NCBI GenBank assembly: GCA_002309695.1
Contig: DBXV01000012.1
Location: forward strand, 157,473-221,472
Source: Myxococcales bacterium UBA1203
GTDB taxonomy: Bacteria; Myxococcota; Myxococcia; Myxococcales; UBA5297
Reading direction: 5' to 3'
Length of the DNA stretch: 64,000 nt
The notes under the pieces are model-generated. The model saw only the letters and a list, made by a program, of their open reading frames with translations, was not told the origin of the DNA and did not search any database. Numbering within the stretch: position 1 is the stretch's first letter; each line of letters starts with the position of its first letter. Both the position numbers and the translations under genes were made by a program. Below are positions 1 to 9,018 of the stretch, piece after piece.

Positions 1-971
1 CCCGCCTGCGTCTCGATGATGGGCAGTGCCGTCAGAGAGCCGCCGCCCTCGGCATCGGACAGCTTGGCCGCCCGTTCCAGCAGACGGCTGTGCAGATAGA
101 AAACGTCGCCGGGATAGGCTTCGCGCCCGGGGGGACGGCGGAGCAGCAGCGAGAGCTGGCGGTAGGCCACGGCCTGCTTGGAGAGGTCGTCATAGACGAT
201 GAGCGCGTGCTGGCCGTTGTCCCGGAAATACTCGGCCATGGCGCAGCCGGAATAGGGCGCCAGATACTGAAGGGGCGCCGGGTCGGAAGCGCTGGCCACC
301 ACGACGGTGGTGTAATCCATGGCGCCGTAGCGGCGGAGCTTCTCCACAACCTGAGCGACGGTGGACTGCTTCTGGCCGATGGCGACGTAGAAGCACTGCA
401 TGTCGCCGCCGCGCTGATTGATGATGGTGTCGATGGCGATGGCAGTCTTTCCCGTCTGGCGGTCGCCGATGATGAGCTCGCGCTGGCCGCGGCCGATGGG
501 AATCATCGCGTCGATGCACTTGAGCCCTGTCTGCAAAGGCTCGTGGACGCTCTTGCGTTTGACGATGCCGGGCGCCTTGACCTCGATGCGCCGATGTTCG
601 GCAGCCTGAATGGGCCCTTTGCCGTCGATGGGCTGGCCCAGAGCGTTGACCACGCGCCCCAGAAGAGCGGGACCAACGGGAACCTCGGCGATGCGGCCCG
701 TCCGGCGAACTTTGGCGCCCTCACAGAGGTGTTCGCAGGAACCCATGACGGCGGCGCCCACGTTGTCCTCTTCCAGGTTCAGCACCAGGGCCCCCGTGCC
801 GTCCTCGAACTCCAGGAGCTCGCCGGCCTGCGCGTTGTCCAGTCCGTGGATGCGGGCGATGCCGTCGCCGATGGAGAGGACGGTCCCCTGCTCGAAAACC
901 TGAACTTCCTTTCCGAAATTCTGAATCTGCTCCTTGATGACGCGGGAGATCTCGTCAGCACGGATCGTCAT
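1..971 (-). CDS. atpA: ATP synthase F1 subunit alpha (partial, C-terminus beyond window)
   Basis: This is the catalytic-core alpha subunit of the membrane F1Fo ATP synthase. About 323 of the usual ~505 residues are visible, reading MTIRADEISRVIKEQ at the N-terminus. The nucleotide-binding P-loop GDRQTGKTA and the segment IDTIINQRG are present, followed by the family-typical YLAPYSGCAMAEYFRDNGQ. The start at 971 has GAGG about ten bases upstream. It lies 120 bp downstream of atpH in the same direction, the usual atpH-atpA order; atpG, atpD and atpC would be expected beyond base 1. Identification is very secure. Confidence 0.97.
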   Translation of the reverse strand, partial: MTIRADEISRVIKEQIQNFGKEVQVFEQGTVLSIGDGIARIHGLDNAQAGELLEFEDGTGALVLNLEEDNVGAAVMGSCEHLCEGAKVRRTGRIAEVPVGPALLGRVVNALGQPIDGKGPIQAAEHRRIEVKAPGIVKRKSVHEPLQTGLKCIDAMIPIGRGQRELIIGDRQTGKTAIAIDTIINQRGGDMQCFYVAIGQKQSTVAQVVEKLRRYGAMDYTTVVVASASDPAPLQYLAPYSGCAMAEYFRDNGQHALIVYDDLSKQAVAYRQLSLLLRRPPGREAYPGDVFYLHSRLLERAAKLSDAEGGGSLTALPIIETQA

Positions 972-1091
972 GGTCGTGAAACCTCGTGGGATACGAAAAA
1001 CCGATGTCCGGAAAGGAGGCCTCTGCGCCCTCCCGCTCCGGTGGCGGCCATCCTCCCGAGGGGGACAGCCGGGTTCGCTTCAGGAAAAAAC

Positions 1092-1634
1092 TCATGCGCT
1101 CCGGAGTTTGTGCCCCAGCGCCTGCAGCTGCCCTCGGACGCTGCTGTCCATGGTCTTGCCGGCGATTTCAGCCGTGAGACCGCCGATGAGCGACGGATCG
1201 ACGGCCGCGTCGATGACCACAGACTGACCGAAACGGCGCTCCAGCTTTACGGAAATCGCGGCCATGTCGCTTCTGTCCAGCGGCTCGGCACTGGTGAGGC
1301 GGCAGTGGAGAACGCCCCGGTGGGCGTCGAGGAGCGCTCCGTAAATTTCGGCAATGTCGGGGAGGAGCTGCAGCCTCTGGCGCTCGGCCAGCAGACGAAT
1401 CGCATTGGCCACCATGGGAAGAAACGCCGCCGCGCTGATGAATTTCTCGACCAGCTGGCGCTTCTCCTGCCTCGGCACCTCAGGGGACAGGAGGCCGGCG
1501 CAGAACTCGGGCGTCCTGGCGATGGCGTCCCTGGCCAGCGTCAGGTTGTCCCTGACGAGATCCGGAGTCCCGGATTCAAGAGCCAGCTCGAAGATGGCCT
1601 TCGCATACCGCCGCGCAATGCTCTGCTCGCTCAA
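1092..1634 (-). CDS. atpH: ATP synthase F1 subunit delta
   Basis: Delta subunit (180 aa), the stator component linking F1 to subunit b. The N-terminus SEQSIARRYAKAIFELA and the C-terminal DPSLIGGLTAEIAGKTMDSS motif are characteristic of OSCP/delta proteins. I chose a TTG start at 1634 because GAGAGG lies about eight bases upstream and because homologues begin at this SxxxxARRYA segment. An ATG at 1697 would add 21 residues lacking family similarity. No atpB, atpE or atpF precedes it: the upstream gene is a divergent response regulator, so the Fo genes must lie elsewhere, a split arrangement known from several phyla. Confidence 0.94.
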   Translation of the reverse strand: MSEQSIARRYAKAIFELALESGTPDLVRDNLTLARDAIARTPEFCAGLLSPEVPRQEKRQLVEKFISAAAFLPMVANAIRLLAERQRLQLLPDIAEIYGALLDAHRGVLHCRLTSAEPLDRSDMAAISVKLERRFGQSVVIDAAVDPSLIGGLTAEIAGKTMDSSVRGQLQALGHKLRSA

Positions 1635-1909
1635 AACTGTCGCCTCTCGTTCTCGGATGAATCCAGCGGCCGGAAGGCCGGAACCAGGGGCGGACAACGA
1701 TGAGGGAAACGCCTCCCGGAAAAAGGGGGCGCGCTCTAGCGACCGCCGCCCGAGAGTGTCAATCCGAAATGGGGGAGCCGGAGGGCGCGGACGCCGGGGG
1801 AATGTTCGAGTGACAAAAACGGAAACACCCCGGGGATTGCCGCCGGTCCCAGAAAGACGCTTTGAGGCCGCCCCGCTTACTTCTCCCCTTTTTTCGAAGG
1901 AGCCCGCCC

Positions 1910-2920
1910 ATGACCGCCGAAAATAAAAAGCGCATTTTGTTAATCGAGGACGACTTCAAGCTGGCGAATCTTGTCAGGGAATACCTGGAGGCCGTCGGCT
2001 ACGTGGTGCTTCACGAGAGCAACGGCGCCCGCGCGCCCGCGCTCATTATTCGCGAGCAGCCGGACATTGTTCTGCTGGACCTGATGCTGCCCGGCCTGGA
2101 CGGTATTCAGGTGTGCCGACAAATCCGTGAGAAGAACGCCGACGGAATGCCGAAGTTCCGCGGCCCGGTCATCATGCTGACGGCACTCAGCGACGAGAAT
2201 CACGAGATCAATGGCCTCGACGCGGGCGCCAATGACTATCTGCCGAAGCCGGTTCGTCCCCGAAAGCTCCTGGCGAGGATTGAGGCTCTGCTGCGCGAGA
2301 CGGAGCAGCGCGAGGCGGAGCAGGCGAAACTTCTGGAAGATGTCGCTCAGGGGAACATTCGCGCCGGAGAGCCCGCGGCGGCCGTCATCACCTGTGGGGA
2401 ACTGGAGGTTCGCACGACCGAGCGTGAGGTGTGGATGCACGGCGAGCTGGCGCACCTCTTCTGCGCTCACTGCCTGGAGAACCTTGTGGCGATGGACGAG
2501 AAGGCCGGCGCTGTCAGAGGGCAGGGCGAAGGCGAATCGTCGGAAGGCATCGTCGCGCCGCTCATGGTCCGCAATGAAAGCGGCATCGTCTTTTCCCGGA
2601 AGAAGGACAGGGAGGACCGGACCGCGCTTCGCGGTATGCTCGAAGAAGCTCTGAAAGCGAAGCCCAAGAGCCTGTCCGCGCTCATCGATCTGACGGGGGC
2701 CGAATATGAGCTGCTGGTTTATCTGGCCATGCGGAAGGGACAGATCGTGGGCCGCGAGCAGATTTACCGGGACATCCGCAAAATCGAATGGGACGGCATG
2801 GACCGCTCCATCGACCTGCGGGTGACGCGCCTGCGCCGCAAGCTGGGGGACGACGCCCGGGCGCCCAAAATCATCAAGTCTGTCCGGGGTGAGGGCTATC
2901 TGATGTCGCCCAATCCGTAA
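1910..2920 (+). CDS. OmpR/PhoB-type response regulator with an inserted segment in the DNA-binding half
   Basis: A 336-residue response regulator. The receiver domain spans about residues 1-125, with acidic residues EDD at 13-15, the phospho-acceptor Asp57 in VLLDLMLPGLDG, and the conserved Lys in YLPKPVRP. The C-terminal winged helix is recognisable in LTGAEYELLVYLAMRKGQIV and in DLRVTRLRRKLGDD, ending RSVRGEGYLMSPNP. Between the first beta strands of that domain and its recognition core lies an extra stretch of about 75-85 residues containing FCAHCLE. Ordinary family members are about 230 aa. AAGGAG at 1897-1902 sets the start. No histidine kinase is adjacent, so it is an orphan regulator with an unknown target. 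Confidence 0.9.
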   Translation: MTAENKKRILLIEDDFKLANLVREYLEAVGYVVLHESNGARAPALIIREQPDIVLLDLMLPGLDGIQVCRQIREKNADGMPKFRGPVIMLTALSDENHEINGLDAGANDYLPKPVRPRKLLARIEALLRETEQREAEQAKLLEDVAQGNIRAGEPAAAVITCGELEVRTTEREVWMHGELAHLFCAHCLENLVAMDEKAGAVRGQGEGESSEGIVAPLMVRNESGIVFSRKKDREDRTALRGMLEEALKAKPKSLSALIDLTGAEYELLVYLAMRKGQIVGREQIYRDIRKIEWDGMDRSIDLRVTRLRRKLGDDARAPKIIKSVRGEGYLMSPNP

Positions 2921-2971
2921 GGCGCGCCGCCCGAAGCAGGGACGCAGCACTCAGAACAGCGTCAGGAACTC

Positions 2972-3009
2972 AAAAAAGCCGCCGGAATGCAGACTCCGGT
3001 GGCTTTTTT
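2972..3009. terminator. Bidirectional intrinsic terminator
   Basis: A strong stem (GCCGCCGGA pairing with TCCGGTGGC) is flanked by A6 on the left and T6 on the right, so it can terminate both the response regulator on the plus strand and the convergent minus-strand lipoprotein gene. Confidence 0.85.
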
Positions 3010-3043
3010 ATTGGCGAATCGGATGTGTCTTCCGCCCGCACCT

Positions 3044-3757
3044 CTAGGGAGATTTTGCGGGCGGCTCAGTCTGCCCAGTCTGCCCAAACCGCATGGAGGC
3101 CCGGCCGACGATGCTGTTCAGTTCGAGGACGCTGCCGTTCCAATCGGCAGTGGAAGCGGCGTTCTGACCGGCATTCGGTTCCGCATCGGAGGGCTGCCTG
3201 CCGCCGCACAGAGCGCCGCTGCTTTCAAAGACAATCAGGTAGCCGGTCCAGAAGCGGTCCAGAAAAGGGAAGCTCGTTCGGAGCCGATGGTCCGGCCTAG
3301 AGATGCGCCTGATTTTTCCGGGCCTCAGCGCCGTGCCGCTGCCCATTTGCAGGGAGATTTGCCAGACGCTCTTCTGGTGCGCGAAGTCGTCCAAACGGCT
3401 GTCGTGCATGTAGGTCCCCAGCAGAATGGCAGGGGAACAGCTGCCCGCCGCGTGGGCTTCCGCGAGGGGAAGCAGGCCGAGCGAGGCATCCCGGGCATCC
3501 AGCGCTTCCACGAACTCGGGCGAGAGAAGCGTCGCGGCAAAGAAGCTGCGGGCATCCATCCGGTCGTAAATTTCCACGCGGCGCGTCCACTTTTTCTGAG
3601 CCGCAAGGAAGGCCTCCTCGGCCTTCTGGTCCTGAACGCGGACGCGCAGCTTCGCTTCCGTCCGCGGCGGCTGCTGAACGCCGGAATCAATCGCGCAGCA
3701 GGTCAGGCTCAGCAGGGCGGCCGTCAGTCCGCCGGTCATGGTTCGGTTTGTCCGCAT
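3044..3757 (-). CDS. Hypothetical exported protein, probable lipoprotein
   Basis: A 237-residue protein I do not recognise. Residues 1-25 form a signal sequence (basic MRTNRTM, then a hydrophobic stretch ending LLSLTCCAIDSG); the cysteines could be lipidated although the lipobox is not canonical. The mature part has no familiar motif and is moderately rich in Arg and Ala. I chose ATG 3757 because AGGA lies six bases upstream; an ATG at 3763 has AGGA directly abutting it. It is the last gene of a four-gene minus-strand group headed by the SurA-like chaperone, suggesting an envelope role by context only. Confidence 0.6.
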   Translation of the reverse strand: MRTNRTMTGGLTAALLSLTCCAIDSGVQQPPRTEAKLRVRVQDQKAEEAFLAAQKKWTRRVEIYDRMDARSFFAATLLSPEFVEALDARDASLGLLPLAEAHAAGSCSPAILLGTYMHDSRLDDFAHQKSVWQISLQMGSGTALRPGKIRRISRPDHRLRTSFPFLDRFWTGYLIVFESSGALCGGRQPSDAEPNAGQNAASTADWNGSVLELNSIVGRASMRFGQTGQTEPPAKSP

Positions 3758-3833
3758 CTGCATTCCTGACGGCTCAGAAGCATGTCCGCTGACCGGGGCC
3801 CGCAGGCCTCGTGGAGACATGCCGCAAGGAGGC

Positions 3834-4130
3834 CTACTTCTTCTTCGTGTTCTTCGCGTTTGCCGAGTCGTCACGCGCCTCGGGCGGAACCAGCTTGTTC
3901 ACAGCCTCATCCACCACCTGCCCAAGACCTTTTTTGCGCAGCGTCAGCGTGATGCCGGGATTGCGAAGGTAGTCGCCGGCGCTCCAGCTCCGGGTATCGA
4001 CGACGGTATCGACGAATGTGACTTTGTCCTTGCGCGAAACAATGAGGTCCTTGGAGGTGAGGATGAAGTGGTAGTGAAGCCCGGTGAACACCAGGGCGGC
4101 GCAGATGAATCCGAGGATGAAACTTCTCAT
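3834..4130 (-). CDS. Hypothetical small membrane-anchored protein
   Basis: A 98-residue protein with one N-terminal hydrophobic segment (about residues 3-20, FILGFICAALVFTGLHYHF), then a soluble part with GDYLRNPGITLTLRKKG and a lysine-rich tail NAKNTKKK. It probably sits in the inner membrane facing the periplasm. No family is recognised. It lies between the His-rich exported protein and the exported protein at 3044-3757, all on the minus strand with gaps near 100 bp, so it may be co-transcribed with them. No clear ribosome-binding site precedes the ATG, which lowers certainty. Confidence 0.55.
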   Translation of the reverse strand: MRSFILGFICAALVFTGLHYHFILTSKDLIVSRKDKVTFVDTVVDTRSWSAGDYLRNPGITLTLRKKGLGQVVDEAVNKLVPPEARDDSANAKNTKKK

Positions 4131-4237
4131 TGTTTTTTGTCCCGGAGGTCAGGCGGGGAGTCAGCCGGCCTGGAAAAAGGGCGGCGCTGTCTATTCCTTT
4201 GGACGGTGAGGGCAAGGTCGGCGGCGAGAGGCCCTTT

Positions 4238-5302
4238 TCAGTGGCCGGACTGTTCGAGCGACTTGTGCTTTTCGTGTTTGGTGTAGCCGGCCATGAGCGC
4301 GTCGAAGTTGTCGTCGATGGCTTTGGTCAGCGCCTCACCGTTGTCGGCCGCGAACTTCGTCCGGAAGGGCTCAAAGGCCGCAATCTGCTCCTGGTGATAC
4401 TGGATCAGACGCACCTCAAAGGCGGTGGACTGCCCGGCTTTTTCCTTCTCGGCCTGACGCGCACGGACATCAGGAATGACCTTGGCGGCCTTTTGGGCGG
4501 TCAGCTTCCGGGCGCCGTACTCGCTGACGAGCTGCGAGAGTCCCAGAATCATTTTTTCGTCGAGCCCGCTGGCCTGAATCGCCTCCCGCTCGCTCTTATT
4601 GGCCGCGCGGGCGTTGAGGTAGGCGATGAACCCGGGGATGCACTTGTCGCTGAAGTTCTTCACGGCCAGCTGGCGGGCCTCCTGACGAAGACTGTCGCGC
4701 TTGGCCTCCTGCGCGCGGACCAGCTGGACGAAGGTGGGCTCGTATTTGTCGATGAGCGCCTTGCTGGCGTCTGAGACGTTTTTGAAAAACTGTCCGCGGA
4801 AGCGCTCATGGGCGGCGAGCTTTCGGGTCAGCATCACCTGCTGAGAGCGGCGGCTGGAAGACGCCGCTGCGGGAGCAGAGGGAGAGGCCTGCAGCGCGGC
4901 AAGCTCTTCCTCAAAGCGGAGCGCCTGTGAGCGGGCCGGATAGTAGTGCTCGGAAAGGAAGGAGATTTTGTCCAGCTCCGTGATGGGAACGCCTGCCTTG
5001 CGGACAGCTTCGGCGTCGCTTTTTCCGTCCATCAGCGCCTGGAGATAGGCCGCCAGAGCCTGGAGCTTCTTCTCGCTGAGGCTGTTCATCTCGTTCTGGC
5101 GGGCAGTTTCTTCAGGTGTGGGAGGCAGCTCATCCGCGTGCCCGTGATGGTGATGGGCATCGTGGCCAGCAGCCGGGACGTGCCCCTGATGCTGCACGGC
5201 ACTGCTGTCATTTTTGTTCGCGGACGCGGCCGGAGAAGCGGCGGGCTGCGGGGACGCGGTGAGAGCCAGAGCGAGAACACAGGAAGAAAAAAAGAGATTC
5301 AT
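4238..5302 (-). CDS. Hypothetical secreted protein with His-rich N-terminal segment
   Basis: A 354-residue exported protein starting with a Sec signal peptide (MNLFFSSCVLALALTASPQ). Residues about 40-60 contain a histidine cluster (GHDAHHHHGHADE) of the kind that binds divalent metals. The rest is predicted helical, Ala/Glu/Lys-rich and without catalytic motifs I can name, except for recurring helical blocks such as LSEKKLQALAAYLQALM. It lies 117 bp downstream of the SurA-like gene and on the same strand, so a periplasmic role, perhaps metal handling or folding, is plausible but only inferred. Confidence 0.65.
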   Translation of the reverse strand: MNLFFSSCVLALALTASPQPAASPAASANKNDSSAVQHQGHVPAAGHDAHHHHGHADELPPTPEETARQNEMNSLSEKKLQALAAYLQALMDGKSDAEAVRKAGVPITELDKISFLSEHYYPARSQALRFEEELAALQASPSAPAAASSSRRSQQVMLTRKLAAHERFRGQFFKNVSDASKALIDKYEPTFVQLVRAQEAKRDSLRQEARQLAVKNFSDKCIPGFIAYLNARAANKSEREAIQASGLDEKMILGLSQLVSEYGARKLTAQKAAKVIPDVRARQAEKEKAGQSTAFEVRLIQYHQEQIAAFEPFRTKFAADNGEALTKAIDDNFDALMAGYTKHEKHKSLEQSGH

Positions 5303-5419
5303 GGCGAATTGCCTGTCTGCGTGATGTCCCCGGGCGAAAGGCCGCGGGAGCTGTGAAAAACGGACCGAGTCCGACCGCTCGTCCGAAGACTGAGATGAAT
5401 TCTGCGGGGCGGCGCCGCG

Positions 5420-6412
5420 TCACATCAGATCGTCTGCCTTGATGACCACCTCGGCTTTGGCGCGGAGCTCCATGACGTATTTCTCGGTCTGCTTCTGCAT
5501 TTGGACGCGGGACAGCTTTTCCTGAATTTTTCCGCGCAGCGCGTCGATGCTGGGAAGGTCGCGGGCGCGCCGCTCCACCGTCTGGATGATGTGCCAGCCG
5601 AAGGGCGTTCTGACCGGTTCACTGACCTCTCCGGGCTCCTGACCGAAGGCCACTTTCTCGAAGGCGGGAACCATGTCCCCGCGCTTGAAGAATCCCAGGT
5701 CGCCGCCCATCTCCCGCGAGGCGCTCTCGCTGTATTTGCGGGCCAGGGCTTCAAAGTCTTCGCCGGCCTTTGCCCGCTGTGTCAGCTCCAGCGCCCTCTG
5801 GCGGGCCTTTGCCTCGGTATCCGCATCAGCGTTTTTGGGCACCTGAATGACGATGTGGCGGGCGCGGACCTCGAAGTCCGTCTTCGCGTCGCGAACCATG
5901 TTGGCGTATTCGGCCTGGATGTCCTCTTCGCTGATTTTGACCTTCGAGCGGACCTTGAACGACACGAGCCGCATGCTGGCCAGGTCCTGACGCAGCTTGT
6001 CGCGGTAGGCGTCCATGGTCATTCCCTGCGCGGAGAGGGCGCGCTCAAAGGTGTCCCGGTCCATGCGGTTCTGCATGCGCACGTCGTCGAGGGCGGCTTC
6101 CACCTCAGCGTCCGTGACCTCGATGCCGTAAATCTTCTGCTCGGCCGCCAGCAGCCGATCCGCGATGCTTTCCTCAAGGGAGGCTTTGAGAATGGCCTTC
6201 TTGTTGTCCGCCGTGGCTCTGCCCTCCTGCTCCAGACGCACCATGTGCGGAATGGCGCGGGCATAGACCTCCGACAGAGGAATCATTTCCTCGTTCACGA
6301 TGGCGGCGACCCGATCGACGACGTGAGGAGCGGCCATCGCCGGCGCGGCCAGCAGGAACGTGCCGAGGAACAGGGCCGAAATGAGGCTTTTGCTTCTGGT
6401 CTTCTTCTTCAT
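5420..6412 (-). CDS. SurA/PpiC-type periplasmic peptidyl-prolyl isomerase
   Basis: A 330-residue SurA-like chaperone. It has a signal peptide ending ALFLGTFLLAAPAMA, a helical N-terminal chaperone region starting VVDRVAAIVNEEMIPLSEV, and one parvulin domain (about residues 180-285) with the hallmarks VRARHIVI, FEALARKYSES, GGDLGFFKRGDMVPAFE and EPVRTPFGWHIIQ. E. coli SurA has two parvulin domains; this one has a single domain like many non-enteric homologues. It would assist folding of outer-membrane proteins in the periplasm. It heads a group of four minus-strand envelope-type genes. Identification of the family is secure, the exact orthology less so. Confidence 0.9.
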   Translation of the reverse strand: MKKKTRSKSLISALFLGTFLLAAPAMAAPHVVDRVAAIVNEEMIPLSEVYARAIPHMVRLEQEGRATADNKKAILKASLEESIADRLLAAEQKIYGIEVTDAEVEAALDDVRMQNRMDRDTFERALSAQGMTMDAYRDKLRQDLASMRLVSFKVRSKVKISEEDIQAEYANMVRDAKTDFEVRARHIVIQVPKNADADTEAKARQRALELTQRAKAGEDFEALARKYSESASREMGGDLGFFKRGDMVPAFEKVAFGQEPGEVSEPVRTPFGWHIIQTVERRARDLPSIDALRGKIQEKLSRVQMQKQTEKYVMELRAKAEVVIKADDLM

Positions 6413-6708
6413 GGCTTCTTCTTCCGGAGCGGAGGTCCGCCCTGAGGGAGGCGCGCCTCTGCAACAAAACCGGGACCCTCTGCAAATCCTGAACGACGGC
6501 AGGCCGTGCTGCTGTTTCAGCCCGGAGGCGGGCGGCCAGATGTTTCCGAAAGCGTGCGGGCAGGCTTAGGGAAGCGGCGGTTCCGGCGGCTTTTTTCGCC
6601 CCCGTGAACATCGCATGACCATGAGGCGCAAAGAGGACGCCGGGAATCTGGCCGCGGCGGATGAGCGCGTGCGGCGCTGACGGACGCAAAGGAGAGAGGG
6701 AGGAACGC
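6413..6708. other. Divergent intergenic region, surA-like / glgC
   Basis: This 296 bp stretch lies between divergently transcribed genes and must hold both promoters. I see no convincing -35/-10 pair, hairpin or repeat in it. GGAGG at 6699-6703 serves glgC. Confidence 0.5.
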
Positions 6709-8010
6709 ATGAGTTTTGACGTTTTGGCGATGGTCCTGGCCGGCGGCATGGGCGAGCGGCTGATGCCCCTGACAAGCGTGCGGTCCAAACCTGCGGTCCC
6801 TTTCGGCGGCAGCTACCGAATCATCGATTTCACGCTCAGCAACTGCATCAACTCGGGCCTCCGGCACATCTACGTCCTGACCCAGTACAAATCCCATTCG
6901 TTGAGCCGCCATCTGCGCGCCGGCTGGGATTTTCTGCCCAAGCGCCTCGATCAGTTCATCGACGAGATTCCCGCGCAGATGCAGCTGGGAGACCGCTGGT
7001 ACAAGGGAACCGCCGATGCCATCCGGCAGAACTGGACCCTCATCGAGCAGTCGCCCGCCCGGCGCGTCCTGATTCTCTCCGGCGATCACATCTACAAGAT
7101 GGACTACCGGCGCATGAGGAGCTTCCACGACGGGAAGGATGCGGCGCTGACGGTCTCGGCCATTCGCGTTCCGCGCTCCGAGGCGAGCCAGTTCGGCGTG
7201 CTCCAGGTCGATGAGGACAACCGCATCATCGGGTTTCAGGAAAAGCCTGAGGACCCTGCGCCGATTCCCGGGACGGACGAGTGCCTGGCCTCCATGGGCA
7301 TCTACGTCTTCAACCGCGAGAAGCTGGGACAGTACCTGGGCGACGGCATGGACGACTTCGGGCGCAACGTGATTCCCGCCATGGTCTCTGCCGGCGAGCG
7401 GGTCTTTGCCTTCGACTTCACCACCCAGAATCAAATCTCCGAGAACGAGTGGATTCAGAGGGACGGCGTGCGCATCAAGCGCGTGGTGGAGCGCGCCACG
7501 GACTCGACCTACTGGCGGGACGTGGGAACGCTCGACGCCTACTGGGCGGCGAGTCTGGACCTGGTGGCGGCGGCGCCCAGCATCAACCTCTATGGAGAGC
7601 TGTGGCCCATCTACAACTGCCCCCAGCACTTCCCTCCTGCCAAGTTCGTACACGAGGAGGCCAACCGCACCGGCGTGGCCATCAACTCCATCGTTTCGGA
7701 CGGCGTCATCATCAGCGGCGCCAAAATCCGGCGGTCCATTCTGGGACCGGGCACGCACGTTCACAGCTACTCGTACATCGAGAATTCCGTGCTCATGGGC
7801 GGCGAGCAGAGCGAGGAGATGCTTCTCGAGACGTCCATCGGCCGCGGGTGCCTCATCCGCAACGCCATCATCGACAGGAACGTTCGCCTCTCACCGGGAA
7901 CCTATATCGGCGTGGACAGGGGCAATGACGAAGCGCGCGGGCTCAAGGTGATTCCCATTCAGGGGACGAATGAGCATCTGGTGGTCGTTCCCAAGGGGAT
8001 GGAGCTCTAG
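6709..8010 (+). CDS. glgC: Glucose-1-phosphate adenylyltransferase
   Basis: GlgC (433 aa) makes ADP-glucose from glucose-1-phosphate and ATP, the committed step of glycogen synthesis. The N-terminal nucleotidyltransferase signature MVLAGGMGERLMPLTSVRSK is followed by the substrate-binding PFGGSYRIIDFTLSNC. The SGDHIYKMDY motif and the C-terminal left-handed beta-helix (SIVSDGVIISGAKIRRSIL) are also present. Length is normal for the family. The start at 6709 has GGAGG nine bases upstream; an in-frame ATG at 6661 lacks one. No other glycogen genes are adjacent. The gene is monocistronic here, running into the convergent coiled-coil gene 22 bp after its stop. Confidence 0.96.
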   Translation: MSFDVLAMVLAGGMGERLMPLTSVRSKPAVPFGGSYRIIDFTLSNCINSGLRHIYVLTQYKSHSLSRHLRAGWDFLPKRLDQFIDEIPAQMQLGDRWYKGTADAIRQNWTLIEQSPARRVLILSGDHIYKMDYRRMRSFHDGKDAALTVSAIRVPRSEASQFGVLQVDEDNRIIGFQEKPEDPAPIPGTDECLASMGIYVFNREKLGQYLGDGMDDFGRNVIPAMVSAGERVFAFDFTTQNQISENEWIQRDGVRIKRVVERATDSTYWRDVGTLDAYWAASLDLVAAAPSINLYGELWPIYNCPQHFPPAKFVHEEANRTGVAINSIVSDGVIISGAKIRRSILGPGTHVHSYSYIENSVLMGGEQSEEMLLETSIGRGCLIRNAIIDRNVRLSPGTYIGVDRGNDEARGLKVIPIQGTNEHLVVVPKGMEL

Positions 8011-8032
8011 CGGAATCCGGGGCGGCAGCTTT

Positions 8033-8875
8033 TCAGGGAATCCTTGAGGCCGCCTCAGCCAGCGCCCGGTGAATCTCGTCGAGGGCCTTGCGTGACTCCA
8101 GAAGTCCCTCGCGCTCCTGAGTGAGCTCTGCCACCTGAGCGGCCAGCGCGTCCCGTTCGGCCGTCAGCGTGCGCAGCGCTTCCTCGGACTGATGAATCGC
8201 TTCGTCCCTTTCAGCCAGCGCCCGTTCCAGCCGATTTTCGGATGCCTGCGAGGCGGCCAGCTCGTTTTCGAGGGCGGCAGCCCGGGATTCCAGCGCGGCG
8301 CACGTGGCTTTCAGTGCCGAGAGGTCGCTCTGCGCTCCGCGAAGCTCCACGAGGACGTCATTCCGCTCGTTTTCGAGACTGGTGAGTTCCTGCCCCGCCT
8401 CTTCGAGAAGTGACGCCCGCACCTGAATTTCGTCGGCCAGACGGCGCGCCTCATCTGTGCGGCTGGAGGCCTCTTCCAAGGCGCGGGTCAGCGCTTCCTT
8501 CGTCTGCTCCAGCTCCCGGGTCAGGTTCCTGTTTCTGGCGGTCGCGGCTTCGAGCTCAGAGCGCAGATTTCCGATGAGATTCAGCGCGCTGGCCCGGGCA
8601 TCCGCGGCGTTTTTGGGCGTCGGTTCGGAGACGGTGACGGGCCGCGCCGCGTCGCGCAGGCGCTCGCGCAGATCATCGAGACGGCGGCTGTCGTCGGACG
8701 TGTTTTCAGCGGTGCCGGCAGGCGCGGGAACAATCGTGTCATGCAGCGGTCCGCCGTCATGCTGCGGCGCGGGGAACATGGGCTGAGTGATGAACTGCCC
8801 CGGGAGGTTCTGGTCCGTCTGGACATCCGCCGCTGCTTTCGCGGCCGTGACGCCGACGCCGGATGAGATGCGCAT
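8033..8875 (-). CDS. Coiled-coil protein of unknown function
   Basis: A 280-residue protein. The first ~60 residues are low complexity; from about residue 65 to the end there is an almost uninterrupted heptad pattern (ELEQTKEALTRALEEASSR, LESRAAALENELAAS), so it should form a long coiled coil. No signal peptide or membrane segment is evident. AAGGAA lies seven bases before the ATG. It is 143 bp downstream of another coiled-coil protein (9019-10899) on the same strand, and the two may work together, possibly as structural or scaffold proteins. No homologous family of known function is recognised. Confidence 0.7.
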   Translation of the reverse strand: MRISSGVGVTAAKAAADVQTDQNLPGQFITQPMFPAPQHDGGPLHDTIVPAPAGTAENTSDDSRRLDDLRERLRDAARPVTVSEPTPKNAADARASALNLIGNLRSELEAATARNRNLTRELEQTKEALTRALEEASSRTDEARRLADEIQVRASLLEEAGQELTSLENERNDVLVELRGAQSDLSALKATCAALESRAAALENELAASQASENRLERALAERDEAIHQSEEALRTLTAERDALAAQVAELTQEREGLLESRKALDEIHRALAEAASRIP

Positions 8876-9018
8876 GAAAAGTTCCTTCTGCTTTCGGATG
8901 CCGAAGCCTGTTGGTGAGGTGATTCGGCGGACATGTCCTGGAGAGCCGCCGCGGGCGGGCGCTCATGCCATCGTTTGGCGGACGGTTGCAGGGGCAATTC
9001 TCGCGGGCCGCGCACAGG

